From the NCBI GenBank assembly GCA_026400835.1, contig JAPLOA010000068.1:1-64000 (forward strand): a stretch of 64,000 bases of DNA. The letters run 5' to 3'. Below, one piece after another: positions 55,879 to 64,000 of the stretch. Numbering within the stretch: the stretch's first letter is position 1; each line of letters starts with the position of its first letter. The notes under the pieces were generated by a model. The model searched no databases, was not told where the DNA came from, and saw only the letters and a list, made by a program, of their open reading frames with translations. The translations under genes were made by a program, and so were the position numbers. Source of the stretch: Planctomycetales bacterium (GTDB lineage: Bacteria > Planctomycetota > Planctomycetia > Planctomycetales > Planctomycetaceae).

Positions 55879-57555
55879 TCACGGCGTCTGAACACCGCTC
55901 TCGTCCGGCTGAACATTCATTTGTTCCGCCAGGTTCTGCATATGAGTTCTGTACTGCTGATCAAAAGCATCATGAGTAACCTCGGCAATGCGTGCCAGTG
56001 ATGGTTCCTGCAGAATGTAGTCTCCATCCGGACGATAAATCGCGGCCAGAAGAGCAATCAGGTCATCTCGATACAGGCCATCTTCATAGTGCATCAGGAA
56101 GTGAGTAAACCCGGCCGCCTGCGTGTACAACGGAGCGACCTGCGGATGATGCATAAAGTCATTCTTCCCGAGTGCCAGGAACTCTTTACTGGGCAGATAG
56201 TACTGATCATCAGGCAGCGTCATACGCTCGATCGCTCTGACAAAACGCACATGATCCGGGCGGCCGATCGAAACTTTGCCGTCATTAATCTCAAATGATT
56301 CAAAGTAGCAGGCCAGTCCTTCGATAATCCAGAAATTTGACCGCTCACCAAGGCCCCAATCACCGGGCTTCTGCCTTGTCCTCTGAGCCCGCGCTCGCGC
56401 GGCTGCACGGCGGGCTTCCAGGGTATGGATGTCAAGGATCTGATGAGTCGCCTCGTGAAACAGTGTCGACAGCGTTCGTTCTTTGCGATCCATAAAGAAG
56501 TACGTGGTGCGAGTCTCCTGAGAGTAATACCCGGTCGTCTCCAGATTCGGCGGTACCTTGCCTTCAACTCGTTTTTGATACTCGTCTCGCCTGGCGTAGA
56601 AATGCAATTCCATTGGCCCGCGTTTTTGTGCAGAACCACGAAGCGTTGCATTGTCGAAGCGATCCTGCAGAGCCGCTGGCGTCTCGAAGAAAGCGGCGAA
56701 GTGATGTTGCAGCCACTCGTAGTAAAGCTCCAGCTTCTGTGACAGCTCAAGTCCAACCTCAAGGCTGACATTCGTCTTCACAAGGAAATGCTCACTGGGA
56801 ATCTCCCACGCGTTGCGGAAGTCGCGACGATGCTCGGCTTCCTTCTCCGCACTGATCCAGTCGCCTTTCCAGGGACGCAACCCTTCTTCATATCGCGAAA
56901 CACTGGTGATTGGGATCCAGCCAAACTCCGGATGAAATGTCTGAGGCTTGCTGCCACTTCGCATCTGCTTTTCGAACTGCGAGACCCATTCACCGGCATA
57001 CCCAGGCTCTTCTTTCCGCTGAGGATCACTAAAGATCAATTGTCCCAGAACGGATCGCGCATACTTGTGGTCTGAATCAACTCGAACAACGTCACTGATC
57101 AGTGAAAATGCCAGCGAAGGAAAGCCGTTTCTCAGGGCCTGTCGCGCCAATGAGTAGAGTTCCGCTCCGCGCTCCCGGCGATGGTTCTGAATTTGAAGTC
57201 GCCACTGCTGCTCATCCAGCGGCAGGGTCCCAGCGACCTCCGTAGTGACAAGACGCGGCGGATCAAAATTTGGCTCGGGTGAGGCGAGTGACTGACGAAT
57301 CGCCTCCACCTGAGGAATCGCCTCAGGCAGTTCATGCTTGTCACACCAGGTCTCAACACTCTCCAAATCGACCTGCAGACCGTCGAAGATCGCCTGACGC
57401 TTTTCCAGAATCTGGCGATGCAGACGATCGCGCCGCGGAACTTCATCGCCGGCAACCGGCTGACCGATAATGGCAACGATGCAAAGAATCGCGTACGACA
57501 AAGCCTGAAGGGAAACAGCCAGAAACCTGACAGTTGATCGCGGGAGTCTTCTCAT
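55879..57555 (-). CDS. Exported gluzincin-type metalloprotease (DUF1570-like)
   Basis: A 558-residue protein with a signal peptide (about 1-35, ending Q-P-V-A-G). A helical N-terminal half (about 40-240, TPR-like) precedes the protease-like domain. Zinc motif H-E-A-T-H is at residues 367-371, and the third ligand is probably Glu412 in W-I-I-E-G-L-A-C-Y-F-E, the E-G-x-A-x-Y pattern of DUF1570-type gluzincins. A Tyr/His-rich segment near 450-490 would close the active site. It is probably a secreted peptidase; its target is unknown. It stands alone between the HNH locus and the cystathionine-synthase-like gene. Confidence 0.85.
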   Translation of the reverse strand: MRRLPRSTVRFLAVSLQALSYAILCIVAIIGQPVAGDEVPRRDRLHRQILEKRQAIFDGLQVDLESVETWCDKHELPEAIPQVEAIRQSLASPEPNFDPPRLVTTEVAGTLPLDEQQWRLQIQNHRRERGAELYSLARQALRNGFPSLAFSLISDVVRVDSDHKYARSVLGQLIFSDPQRKEEPGYAGEWVSQFEKQMRSGSKPQTFHPEFGWIPITSVSRYEEGLRPWKGDWISAEKEAEHRRDFRNAWEIPSEHFLVKTNVSLEVGLELSQKLELYYEWLQHHFAAFFETPAALQDRFDNATLRGSAQKRGPMELHFYARRDEYQKRVEGKVPPNLETTGYYSQETRTTYFFMDRKERTLSTLFHEATHQILDIHTLEARRAAARARAQRTRQKPGDWGLGERSNFWIIEGLACYFESFEINDGKVSIGRPDHVRFVRAIERMTLPDDQYYLPSKEFLALGKNDFMHHPQVAPLYTQAAGFTHFLMHYEDGLYRDDLIALLAAIYRPDGDYILQEPSLARIAEVTHDAFDQQYRTHMQNLAEQMNVQPDESGVQTP

Positions 57556-57914
57556 TGCTATTCTTCACGCGGGATGAAATGAGGCAGGGTGCTCGCGGGA
57601 TACCGTTATTGCAGATTGCCTCAATGGTGGCCGCGTGCAGAAAATATCCTTGAATTGGCCAGCATTCGACATCCGAGTCACCGGAATACGGCCAGAAGAC
57701 GCAGAATATCAGTGTCAGGGAGTGGCGAGAATGCGAGTTTTCCTCGGGGAAATGGCTGCTATCATGTGCTGACTCAGCCGTATTCTATGGGTCTGTCGGC
57801 TCGAATGATTGACTTTACTGGCACCGTCAGCCCAACGGGCCACAGTATTTCTGTCCCCTGAACCTCTCCTGAGACGGCAATTCGACTGCGTTTACTCAGG
57901 TTAACCATGCTTCA
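57556..57914. other. Divergent spacer, no gene recognised
   Basis: This spacer of 359 bases lies between the divergent protease and PLP-enzyme genes. One open plus frame (57589-57861) has no family features. I looked for SAM-riboswitch signatures ahead of the PLP enzyme gene and saw none. Confidence 0.45.
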
Positions 57915-59405
57915 ATGAATTTGCCCATGCCAGCCGATTTGCTCATTTCACCCCGATGGAAAGCTGAACATCTGGGATTTCCGATGCCCGATTCGGTTCA
58001 TGCGGTCTCTGCCTGCCTGCCGCTATGGGAACACAATATTCTGTATGAAGAGGGTGACTCCGAGGTCGTGTCGAAACTGAAGGCCGCATATCCTCGATTT
58101 TGCCTGCATCCATTCGTGCGACAACTCTGTCGCCAGGTCTTTGGTTCAGATTCTTCCGGGCTGATTTTCCCAACCCGGAAGTCGGCCGAGCGGGCGCTTT
58201 GCTATGTGAAATGGCGAGGCGTGACAACCGCCTCGCTGGTCCCTGTCGCCGGCCAGCCATTCTGCGGAGTCGCCATCGATCCTCAAGAGTTCTCAACACT
58301 GAAGGAATACTGGCAACACGCGGGCGAAGTCATTTCCTCCCGCGGTGCGGAGATGGCTCTGCGCGGCGAACAAGTGACCTGTACTGCGACTCCTGCGCGT
58401 AATCAGATTCTGAATCGACTGGCCGAACTTCGAGATTGCTCAAAAGAAGACCTGCGGATTTTCCCCTGCGGCATGGCGGCAATCGCAGCAGTGTGGCGAG
58501 CCGTTCGCCGACATGATCCCAACAGCCCCAGCGTGCAGTTCGGATTTCCCTATGTGGACACGCTCAAGATTCAACAACGATTCGAGCCAGCGGCTTATCA
58601 CTTCTATCCGATCGGAAATAGCGCAGACATCGAAGCGTTGCGGGCTCTTTTGAAGACCGAAAAAGTCAGTGCCGTATTCTGCGAGTCACCCACAAATCCA
58701 CTGCTCACAACTCCGGACCTCGTGACTCTGCGCAGTCTCGCTGATGAATATGGCTTCGTGCTCGTCATCGATGACACTTTAGCCGCCTGCATCAATCAAA
58801 ATGTCCTGCCCTATGCCGATGCCGTAGTGACGAGCCTGACCAAATATTTCAGTGGCTACGGCGATGTGCTGGCCGGTTCAGTCATGCTGAACTCCGCTTC
58901 AAAACATGCTGTCAGACTTCGCGCCGCACTGCAAGATGACTTTGAGGAAATGCTGATTGATGCAGACGCGGAAGTCCTGGAAAAGAATTCTCGCGATGTT
59001 CGAGAACGCGTTTCTGTGATTAACCGTAACGCAAAAATCCTGGCGAAACGACTGAGCCAGCATCCGTTGGTTGATCGAGTCTACCACCCGAGCCTCAATG
59101 CGAGTATTGCCGCGCTCTCTGATGAATCAACACCATCGGTCGGGTTTGGTGGACTGTTGTCTGTGGTCTTGAAGAATCCTGCAACGACAACACCGGTTGT
59201 GTTCGATCGTCTGGAAGTCTGCAAAGGCCCGAACCTCGGAACAAATTTTACTCTGTGCTGTCCTTACACAATCCTGGCGCATTACACAGAGCTGGACTTT
59301 GTTGAAGAGTGCGGCGTCAGCCGCTGGCTGCTGCGAATCAGTATTGGAATGGAACCGGTCGAAGAGCTCTGGCAACGTTTTGAGCAAGCTTTCGCAGCAG
59401 TGTAG
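57915..59405 (+). CDS. Cystathionine gamma-synthase-like PLP enzyme, fungal type
   Basis: A 496-residue PLP enzyme of the Cys/Met metabolism family. The PLP lysine is Lys310 in S-L-T-K-Y-F-S-G-Y-G-D-V, with the cofactor Asp in V-I-D-D-T-L-A and S-P-T-N-P-L upstream. It has an N-terminal extension of about 110 residues (H-A-V-S-A-C-L-P-L-W and A-Y-P-R-F-C-L-H-P-F), which bacterial MetB lacks. This resembles the fungal Str2/Met7 cystathionine gamma-synthases. The likely reaction is joining cysteine to an activated homoserine in methionine or transsulfuration pathways, though beta- or gamma-lyase activity is possible. The length and start (ATG 57915, an inner ATG at 57927) are not tightly fixed. 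There are no met gene neighbours. Confidence 0.85.
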   Translation: MNLPMPADLLISPRWKAEHLGFPMPDSVHAVSACLPLWEHNILYEEGDSEVVSKLKAAYPRFCLHPFVRQLCRQVFGSDSSGLIFPTRKSAERALCYVKWRGVTTASLVPVAGQPFCGVAIDPQEFSTLKEYWQHAGEVISSRGAEMALRGEQVTCTATPARNQILNRLAELRDCSKEDLRIFPCGMAAIAAVWRAVRRHDPNSPSVQFGFPYVDTLKIQQRFEPAAYHFYPIGNSADIEALRALLKTEKVSAVFCESPTNPLLTTPDLVTLRSLADEYGFVLVIDDTLAACINQNVLPYADAVVTSLTKYFSGYGDVLAGSVMLNSASKHAVRLRAALQDDFEEMLIDADAEVLEKNSRDVRERVSVINRNAKILAKRLSQHPLVDRVYHPSLNASIAALSDESTPSVGFGGLLSVVLKNPATTTPVVFDRLEVCKGPNLGTNFTLCCPYTILAHYTELDFVEECGVSRWLLRISIGMEPVEELWQRFEQAFAAV

Positions 59406-59427
59406 GCTGCTTTAGCGATCCACGACC

Positions 59428-59476
59428 CGCCACCGGGGCGGGCCCGGGTGGCGTGCCAGTCTTCGGCATACTGGCA
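59428..59476. terminator. Two GC-rich hairpins between convergent genes
   Basis: The first stem is CGCCACC (59428-59434) with GGTGGCG (59447-59453). The second is TGCCAGT (59454-59460) with ACTGGCA (59470-59476). They fill the 79-base gap between the convergent 3' ends of the PLP-enzyme and GspF-family genes. They probably end transcription in both directions and look like a dispersed intergenic element. Confidence 0.6.
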
Positions 59477-59484
59477 ACCGACCC

Positions 59485-60534
59485 TCACAACGCCTGCTTC
59501 ACAGCATCATTCAGCAGACCGACGTACATCATCGCGATTCGGAAGATAAAGAAGATCACGATCCCGGCGACACCAGCCCAGATGACACCGCTGAAGATGG
59601 CCGTCATGCGATGCATCGCTCGATGAGCATCGTCTTCGAACAGATGGCTCATCCGATCCAGTTGTTCCGGAACAGTCCCGGTCTCCTCCGCCGTGGCGAC
59701 AAACTGCAGATATTCATTCGGAAACAACTTCGAAGCCGTTAACGCATCAGCCAACGTCTCCCCTTCGGTCAGTTCCTGCCAGATCAATGGCTGGGCCATC
59801 TGAAATGCTCCGTTGCTGGTGGCCTTCAGGCTGCATTCGAGCGATGGCTTAATTGACATGCCTGCCTGCTGTGTCAGCGCGAAGCACCAGGAGAAACGAG
59901 AAATCGCAAACGAACGCATGCAAGGACCGATCACCGGCAATCCCAGCAAAACAGGATGCAACGCAACCTGCCACGCATTGCTGCGACTGGCCATTTTCCA
60001 GACAACGAATCCTGCAACGGCCGCACCAAACCAACCGAGAAACCAAACCCCGGCGCCAGTTGCTCCATACAAGCCAAGTCCCAGCACATCAAACGGCTTG
60101 CCATTATCGGCAGTTGGTAGTATCCCCAGAATGAACACCAACAATCCAATAATGCCGATTGCTGCCACCAACTGAATTACTGGCCACGCAATGGCCGCAC
60201 GAAAATCCTTGATCTGCTTGATTCGAGAGTCGTAGTATTTCGCCAGAGCATTGAAAACTTCGGGAACAGAACCAGTCTGCTCACCGACGTTGACAAGATC
60301 CCGAAACAACGGCGGGAATAGTTCGCCCTCTCTTTCGAATGCTTCGGACAAAGTGCGACCACTGGCCACACTGACAACGACGTTCTCGATCGCTCCTGCC
60401 ATGCGACGATCGGCAGACTGCCGAGAAGAAGTCTGCAGAGACTTCCGCACCTCAACGCCAGCCTCCATCATTCGCGACATCGAACGACTGAAGGCCGCCA
60501 GGGCAGTCCAGGAAAGTTGAGGATTGGTTAGCAT
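59485..60534 (-). CDS. GspF/PilC-family inner membrane protein
   Basis: An inner membrane platform protein of type II secretion or type IV pilus machines, 349 residues from the ATG at 60534; the frame is open to another ATG at 60645. Two T2SSF domains are visible: the first (about 10-135; F-S-R-S-M-S-R-M-M-E-A-G-V, L-V-N-V-G-E-Q-T-G) and the second (about 215-335; F-A-L-T-Q-Q-A-G-M-S, F-V-A-T-A-E-E-T-G). Membrane segments lie at about 133-160 and 175-200, with a last one near the C-terminus. No GspE, GspG or GspD gene is beside it. It may serve a pilus-like or secretion system encoded elsewhere. Confidence 0.9.
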   Translation of the reverse strand: MLTNPQLSWTALAAFSRSMSRMMEAGVEVRKSLQTSSRQSADRRMAGAIENVVVSVASGRTLSEAFEREGELFPPLFRDLVNVGEQTGSVPEVFNALAKYYDSRIKQIKDFRAAIAWPVIQLVAAIGIIGLLVFILGILPTADNGKPFDVLGLGLYGATGAGVWFLGWFGAAVAGFVVWKMASRSNAWQVALHPVLLGLPVIGPCMRSFAISRFSWCFALTQQAGMSIKPSLECSLKATSNGAFQMAQPLIWQELTEGETLADALTASKLFPNEYLQFVATAEETGTVPEQLDRMSHLFEDDAHRAMHRMTAIFSGVIWAGVAGIVIFFIFRIAMMYVGLLNDAVKQAL

Positions 60535-60848
60535 AGGAAATCGAAACCGTGTCGGGTTGGCTGAGTAGATTCTGTTCAAGTAATCATCACCCGAAGCGTC
60601 AGCGAGGGATCTCTGGCAAGCCACTTCAGCAGCTTTATCCCTCATTGACGTTTCGGGTCATGAAAACGCATTGGATGAAAATATCACTCGCCTGCTTCCG
60701 GAAAATCAAAGTCATTGTCCGCATCTGAAGATCAGGACAACAATCAGTATCAACACTGGAACTCATCGAGACGGTGTTGTCTGACTTTTGTCTCAAAGTT
60801 TCAGCTCATGACTCACAATTGTAGAGCGAAAGCCCGCCCGGAAACGAC

Positions 60849-63800
60849 TCAGTCGTCACTTTCCATCGACAATCCTGTCGCAAACCACGGGTAAATCGCC
60901 GGAACCACCAGCGATGTCAGCAACGTCGATGTGATCAACCCACCAATCACTACGCTGGCCAGTGGACGCTGCATCTCCGCTCCATCACTGGACGACAGGG
61001 CCATCGGCAGAAACCCTAAACTGGCAACCAGAGCCGTCATCAGCACCGGGCGAAGACGCGACAACGCTGTCTCTCTGGTCGCTTCCGACAGAGGCATCCC
61101 GGACTTCCTCAGGATCTCCGCGGCACTGACCCAGACCAAACCGTTCAACACCGCAACGCCAAACAGAGCAATGAATCCCACACCCGCCGAAATACTGAAC
61201 GGCATATCACGCAACTGGAGGGCAAAGATTCCACCGCTTGCGGCCATCGGCACTGCCATAAAGATCAACAGAGCCAGTCGCGTCGACTTAAACGACGTGT
61301 ACAGCAAAAGGAAAATCATGAGCAGTACAACAGGCGTGATCAGAATCAAACGCCTGCTGGCCGACTGCAAGTTCTCAAAATCGCCGCCCCAGCGAATTTC
61401 ATAGCCAGTGGGCATCGGAACAGCCTTGCCTACAGCCTTTTGCGCATCTTCGACGAACCCCGCCACGTCTCGCCCGCGTACGTTGGCCGACACAAATGTA
61501 CGACGACGGTTGGATTCATGCTCGACCGACGGTGGAGTTTCCTCAATACGAATGTCTGCCAGCTCATCCAGCGGAACTGGCTTGCCACCAGCCTCCGCAA
61601 CAGGCAATTGCTTCAACCGTTCAATCTCAGATCGCCATTCATCAGGCAGTCGAACCTGAATCGGAAACCGAGCACGACCTTCGAAGATGATTCCCACCTG
61701 CCGCCCACCCATCGCTTCAACAACATCCATGACCTGCTGAGCTTCAATCCCATAACGCGCCATGGCCTGACGATCAGGAACAATAGTTATGGTCGTCAGA
61801 TTGGCCTGATAGTCGGCCTTCACATCCACAGCTCCACGAATAGTTTTCAGAGTATGTTCGATCTCCTTCGAAAGCCGAGCCAGCGTTGGCAGATCATCAC
61901 CATACAGTAAGACCGCAACATCAGCCTTAACGCCGGCCACCAGCTCATCAACTCGCATTTCGATTGGCTGAGTAAACCCGAAGGTCACACCCGGCACGCG
62001 GCTGTTCAACACTTCCGACATTTCCTCGATCAGCTTTTCGCGAGTGATCCCGGGGCGCCATTCATGATGATCCTTCAGCATGACCCAGACGTCGGTCTGA
62101 TGCACGCCCATCACATCGTTAGCAATTTCCGGACGCCCAGTCTTGCAAAAGACCGTTTTCACTTCTTTGTCAAACTTCATCAGCTCCGTTTCAATCTGCT
62201 GCGACATTCCAATCGCACCTTCCAGAGTTGCACTTGGAAGTCGCACGGCTTCGATCAGCAGGTCACCTTCTTCAAGCCGAGGCATGAATTCGCGGCCCAG
62301 ATTCATTCCGACCGGTATACTGATCCCAAAGACAATCAGAGCAATGAGTGTTGTAACTCGCGGCGAAGCAATGGCTCGAGTCACCACGGGCGTGTAGAAC
62401 CACTTGATCCAGCGAATCAGAAAGACTTCTTTGTCTTTCATATTCTTTGGGAGAACTAAAGAGGCAATCGCCGGCATGAAGGTCATGGAGAGAATCAGCG
62501 ATCCTCCCAGAGCAAACAACACGGTCAAAGCCATCGGACGAAACAGTTTTCCTTCCGTACCCTGCAACATCAGGATCGGCAGATAAACGATGGAAATAAT
62601 CAGCTCCCCAAACATCGTGGGTTTACGAACTTCGATTGCGGCGTCTCGAATCACATCCGTCCGACTTCGGCCCTGAGAGTTATGGGACAGGCGATGAATA
62701 CAGTTCTCAATCATGATCACGGACGAGTCGACAATCAGTCCGAAGTCAATCGCTCCCAGACTCATCAAGCTGGCGGTCACACCAAACATCTGCATCATGC
62801 TGGTCGCAAACAACATGGAAAGCGGAATCGCCAGAGCGGTAATCAAACCTGCCCGAAAACTCCCCAGCATCACCAGCAGAACCAAAATCACCAGCGCACC
62901 GCCGTGAAACAGATTATCAAGCACCGTGGCCAGAGTTCGGCCAATCAGTGCAGACCGATCGTAAGTGATCTCAATGTGGATCCCTTTCGGCATCGTCTTT
63001 TCAATCTCAACGATGCGTTCTTTGACTCGCCCCACAACTTCTCGGGAGTTTTCGCCAATCAGCATCATCACAAGACCCGTAACAGCTTCGCCTCGTCCAT
63101 CGCGTGTCACCGCACCCTGACGCGTCATGGGTTCAATGCTGACTTTGGCCACATCACGAATTAACAGCGGCGTTCCTCCTTCTTCGCGCCGAATCACGAT
63201 CTGTTCAAGATCTTCGATGCTGGTCACGATCGCCTGACCACGCAAAAATCTTTGCTCATCATGATGAATCACATAACCGCCCCCGGCGGAGGTATTGTTG
63301 GATTCCAATGCCGTAAAGATCTGCTCCAGCGTTACCGAATAACTATTCAGCAATTCGGGGTTGGGACGGACCTCAAAAGTCTGATAGAAGCCACCATGAG
63401 TATTGATTTCTGTGACGCCTTTGACCTCCCGCAGTCGTGGGGCAACGTCCCATTCCAGAATTGTGCGCAGTTCCATTGGCGTATGATTCTCGCCGCGTAC
63501 TTCAAACTGCAGAATCTCTCCTAATGCAGTCGTGAGCGGGCCCATCTCCGGCACTCCGTAGCCTGCCGGGATCTTAGAAGCTGCATTACTCAATCGTTCT
63601 GCGACGAGCTGTCTGGCACGATAAATATCAGTGCCTTCTTGGAACACAATCGTGACCACAGAGATACCGAATTTCGAGACACTTCGCAGCTCCTCCACGT
63701 CCGGAAGTCCACCCATCGTGACTTCAACCGGCTGGGTGACGAAACGCTCGACTTCGACCGGCGATAAAGAGCCCGCATCAGTGATCACCGTCACCTGAAC

Positions 63801-63932
63801 ATTGGTCATGTCAGGGACAGCATCGATCGGCAGATGATAAGCCGCATTCAGTCCCGCAGCCGCCATCAGCAGAGTACCCGTGAGTACCAGAAAGCGATTA
63901 TCGAGAGTTAACTTAATCAGGTGAGCCAACAT
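60849..63932 (-). CDS. CzcA/CusA-family heavy-metal efflux RND pump
   Basis: A 1027-residue HME-RND inner membrane pump that uses protons to export metal cations across the envelope. The frame is complete (ATG at 63932). The usual duplicated layout is visible: a first membrane helix (about 13-33, start M-L-A-H-L-I-K-L-T-L), a periplasmic loop, six helices (about 340-545), a second periplasmic loop and the last helices (about 870-1020). The membrane motif S-L-G-A-I-D-F-G-L-I-V-D-S-S-V is the HME signature; the Asp residues are part of proton relay. Ser-Ser replaces the usual Gly-Ala after the second Asp. It is probably CzcA- or CusA-like; metal choice is not settled. Membrane-fusion and outer-membrane partner genes would lie upstream, beyond the right edge. 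Confidence 0.95.
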   Translation of the reverse strand: MLAHLIKLTLDNRFLVLTGTLLMAAAGLNAAYHLPIDAVPDMTNVQVTVITDAGSLSPVEVERFVTQPVEVTMGGLPDVEELRSVSKFGISVVTIVFQEGTDIYRARQLVAERLSNAASKIPAGYGVPEMGPLTTALGEILQFEVRGENHTPMELRTILEWDVAPRLREVKGVTEINTHGGFYQTFEVRPNPELLNSYSVTLEQIFTALESNNTSAGGGYVIHHDEQRFLRGQAIVTSIEDLEQIVIRREEGGTPLLIRDVAKVSIEPMTRQGAVTRDGRGEAVTGLVMMLIGENSREVVGRVKERIVEIEKTMPKGIHIEITYDRSALIGRTLATVLDNLFHGGALVILVLLVMLGSFRAGLITALAIPLSMLFATSMMQMFGVTASLMSLGAIDFGLIVDSSVIMIENCIHRLSHNSQGRSRTDVIRDAAIEVRKPTMFGELIISIVYLPILMLQGTEGKLFRPMALTVLFALGGSLILSMTFMPAIASLVLPKNMKDKEVFLIRWIKWFYTPVVTRAIASPRVTTLIALIVFGISIPVGMNLGREFMPRLEEGDLLIEAVRLPSATLEGAIGMSQQIETELMKFDKEVKTVFCKTGRPEIANDVMGVHQTDVWVMLKDHHEWRPGITREKLIEEMSEVLNSRVPGVTFGFTQPIEMRVDELVAGVKADVAVLLYGDDLPTLARLSKEIEHTLKTIRGAVDVKADYQANLTTITIVPDRQAMARYGIEAQQVMDVVEAMGGRQVGIIFEGRARFPIQVRLPDEWRSEIERLKQLPVAEAGGKPVPLDELADIRIEETPPSVEHESNRRRTFVSANVRGRDVAGFVEDAQKAVGKAVPMPTGYEIRWGGDFENLQSASRRLILITPVVLLMIFLLLYTSFKSTRLALLIFMAVPMAASGGIFALQLRDMPFSISAGVGFIALFGVAVLNGLVWVSAAEILRKSGMPLSEATRETALSRLRPVLMTALVASLGFLPMALSSSDGAEMQRPLASVVIGGLITSTLLTSLVVPAIYPWFATGLSMESDD

Positions 63933-64000
63933 GGAGATTCTTTCAGCGAAGGTTTCGCGATGTTCGTGCAGAGAAAACGAGCCTCTCGATCAGACGGAGG

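Noticed and set aside
57589-57861. Plus-strand 90-residue frame
   Set aside because: No ribosome site, no similarity and biased composition; lies in a divergent promoter spacer.
57556-57914. SAM riboswitch ahead of the cystathionine-synthase-like gene
   Set aside because: No SAM-I or SAM-II consensus segments were visible.

Overview
The window is chromosomal DNA from a planctomycete (phylum Planctomycetota, most like the Planctomycetaceae in the broad sense; the genus cannot be resolved by eye). The evidence is a PVC-type large dehydrogenase with a C-terminal haem c motif, a DUF1570-type secreted metalloprotease, a ThuA-domain protein, a giant PQQ/beta-propeller exported protein, a eukaryotic-type UDP-sugar pyrophosphorylase, many exported or lipid-anchored proteins, loose gene packing and several families of long palindromic intergenic repeats. 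There are no rRNA or tRNA genes, CRISPR arrays or insertion sequences that I could recognise. It reads as core chromosome, not an island.

Layout. 0.5-2.8 kb: two lipoproteins, one with TPRs. 3.0-4.8 kb: nfeD-floA pair (membrane microdomain scaffold). 5.7-6.9 kb: an FtsW/RodA-family SEDS protein. 7.0-11.3 kb (minus): a 1424-residue membrane-anchored coiled-coil protein. 11.6-16.5 kb: exported alpha/beta hydrolase, ThuA-domain protein and an L-lactate permease. 17.0-23.6 kb: a three-gene polysaccharide export block (Wza-like outer membrane lipoprotein, Wzc-like chain-length/tyrosine kinase, Wzy/WaaL-like polymerase or ligase). 23.8-31.5 kb (minus): chrA, ribBA, recA, UDPGP-family pyrophosphorylase and a DUF885 peptidase. 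31.8-36.5 kb: a 1593-residue PQQ-repeat exported protein. 36.6-41.1 kb (minus): exported hydrolase and the PVC-type cytochrome dehydrogenase.

41.3-46.1 kb (minus) holds the most interesting locus. It is an apparent four-gene operon for an ion-driven membrane motor: a MotA/TolQ/ExbB-like channel subunit with a long coiled-coil tail, a 35-residue small ORF, and two long ExbD-like partners. Only one of the two partners keeps the proton-carrying aspartate. Next upstream on the same strand (46.4-52.3 kb) is a GldA / GldF-GldG fusion / DUF4340 ABC-type operon closed by a clear intrinsic terminator.

53.0-55.0 kb: pdxJ and aroC. 55.1-55.8 kb: a small ORF translationally coupled to an HNH endonuclease gene that is interrupted by an in-frame amber codon. 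55.9-57.6 kb (minus): secreted gluzincin protease. 57.9-59.4 kb: a PLP enzyme resembling fungal-type cystathionine gamma-synthase. 59.5-60.5 kb (minus): a GspF/PilC-family protein. 60.8-63.9 kb (minus): a CzcA/CusA heavy-metal efflux pump whose partners would lie beyond the right edge.
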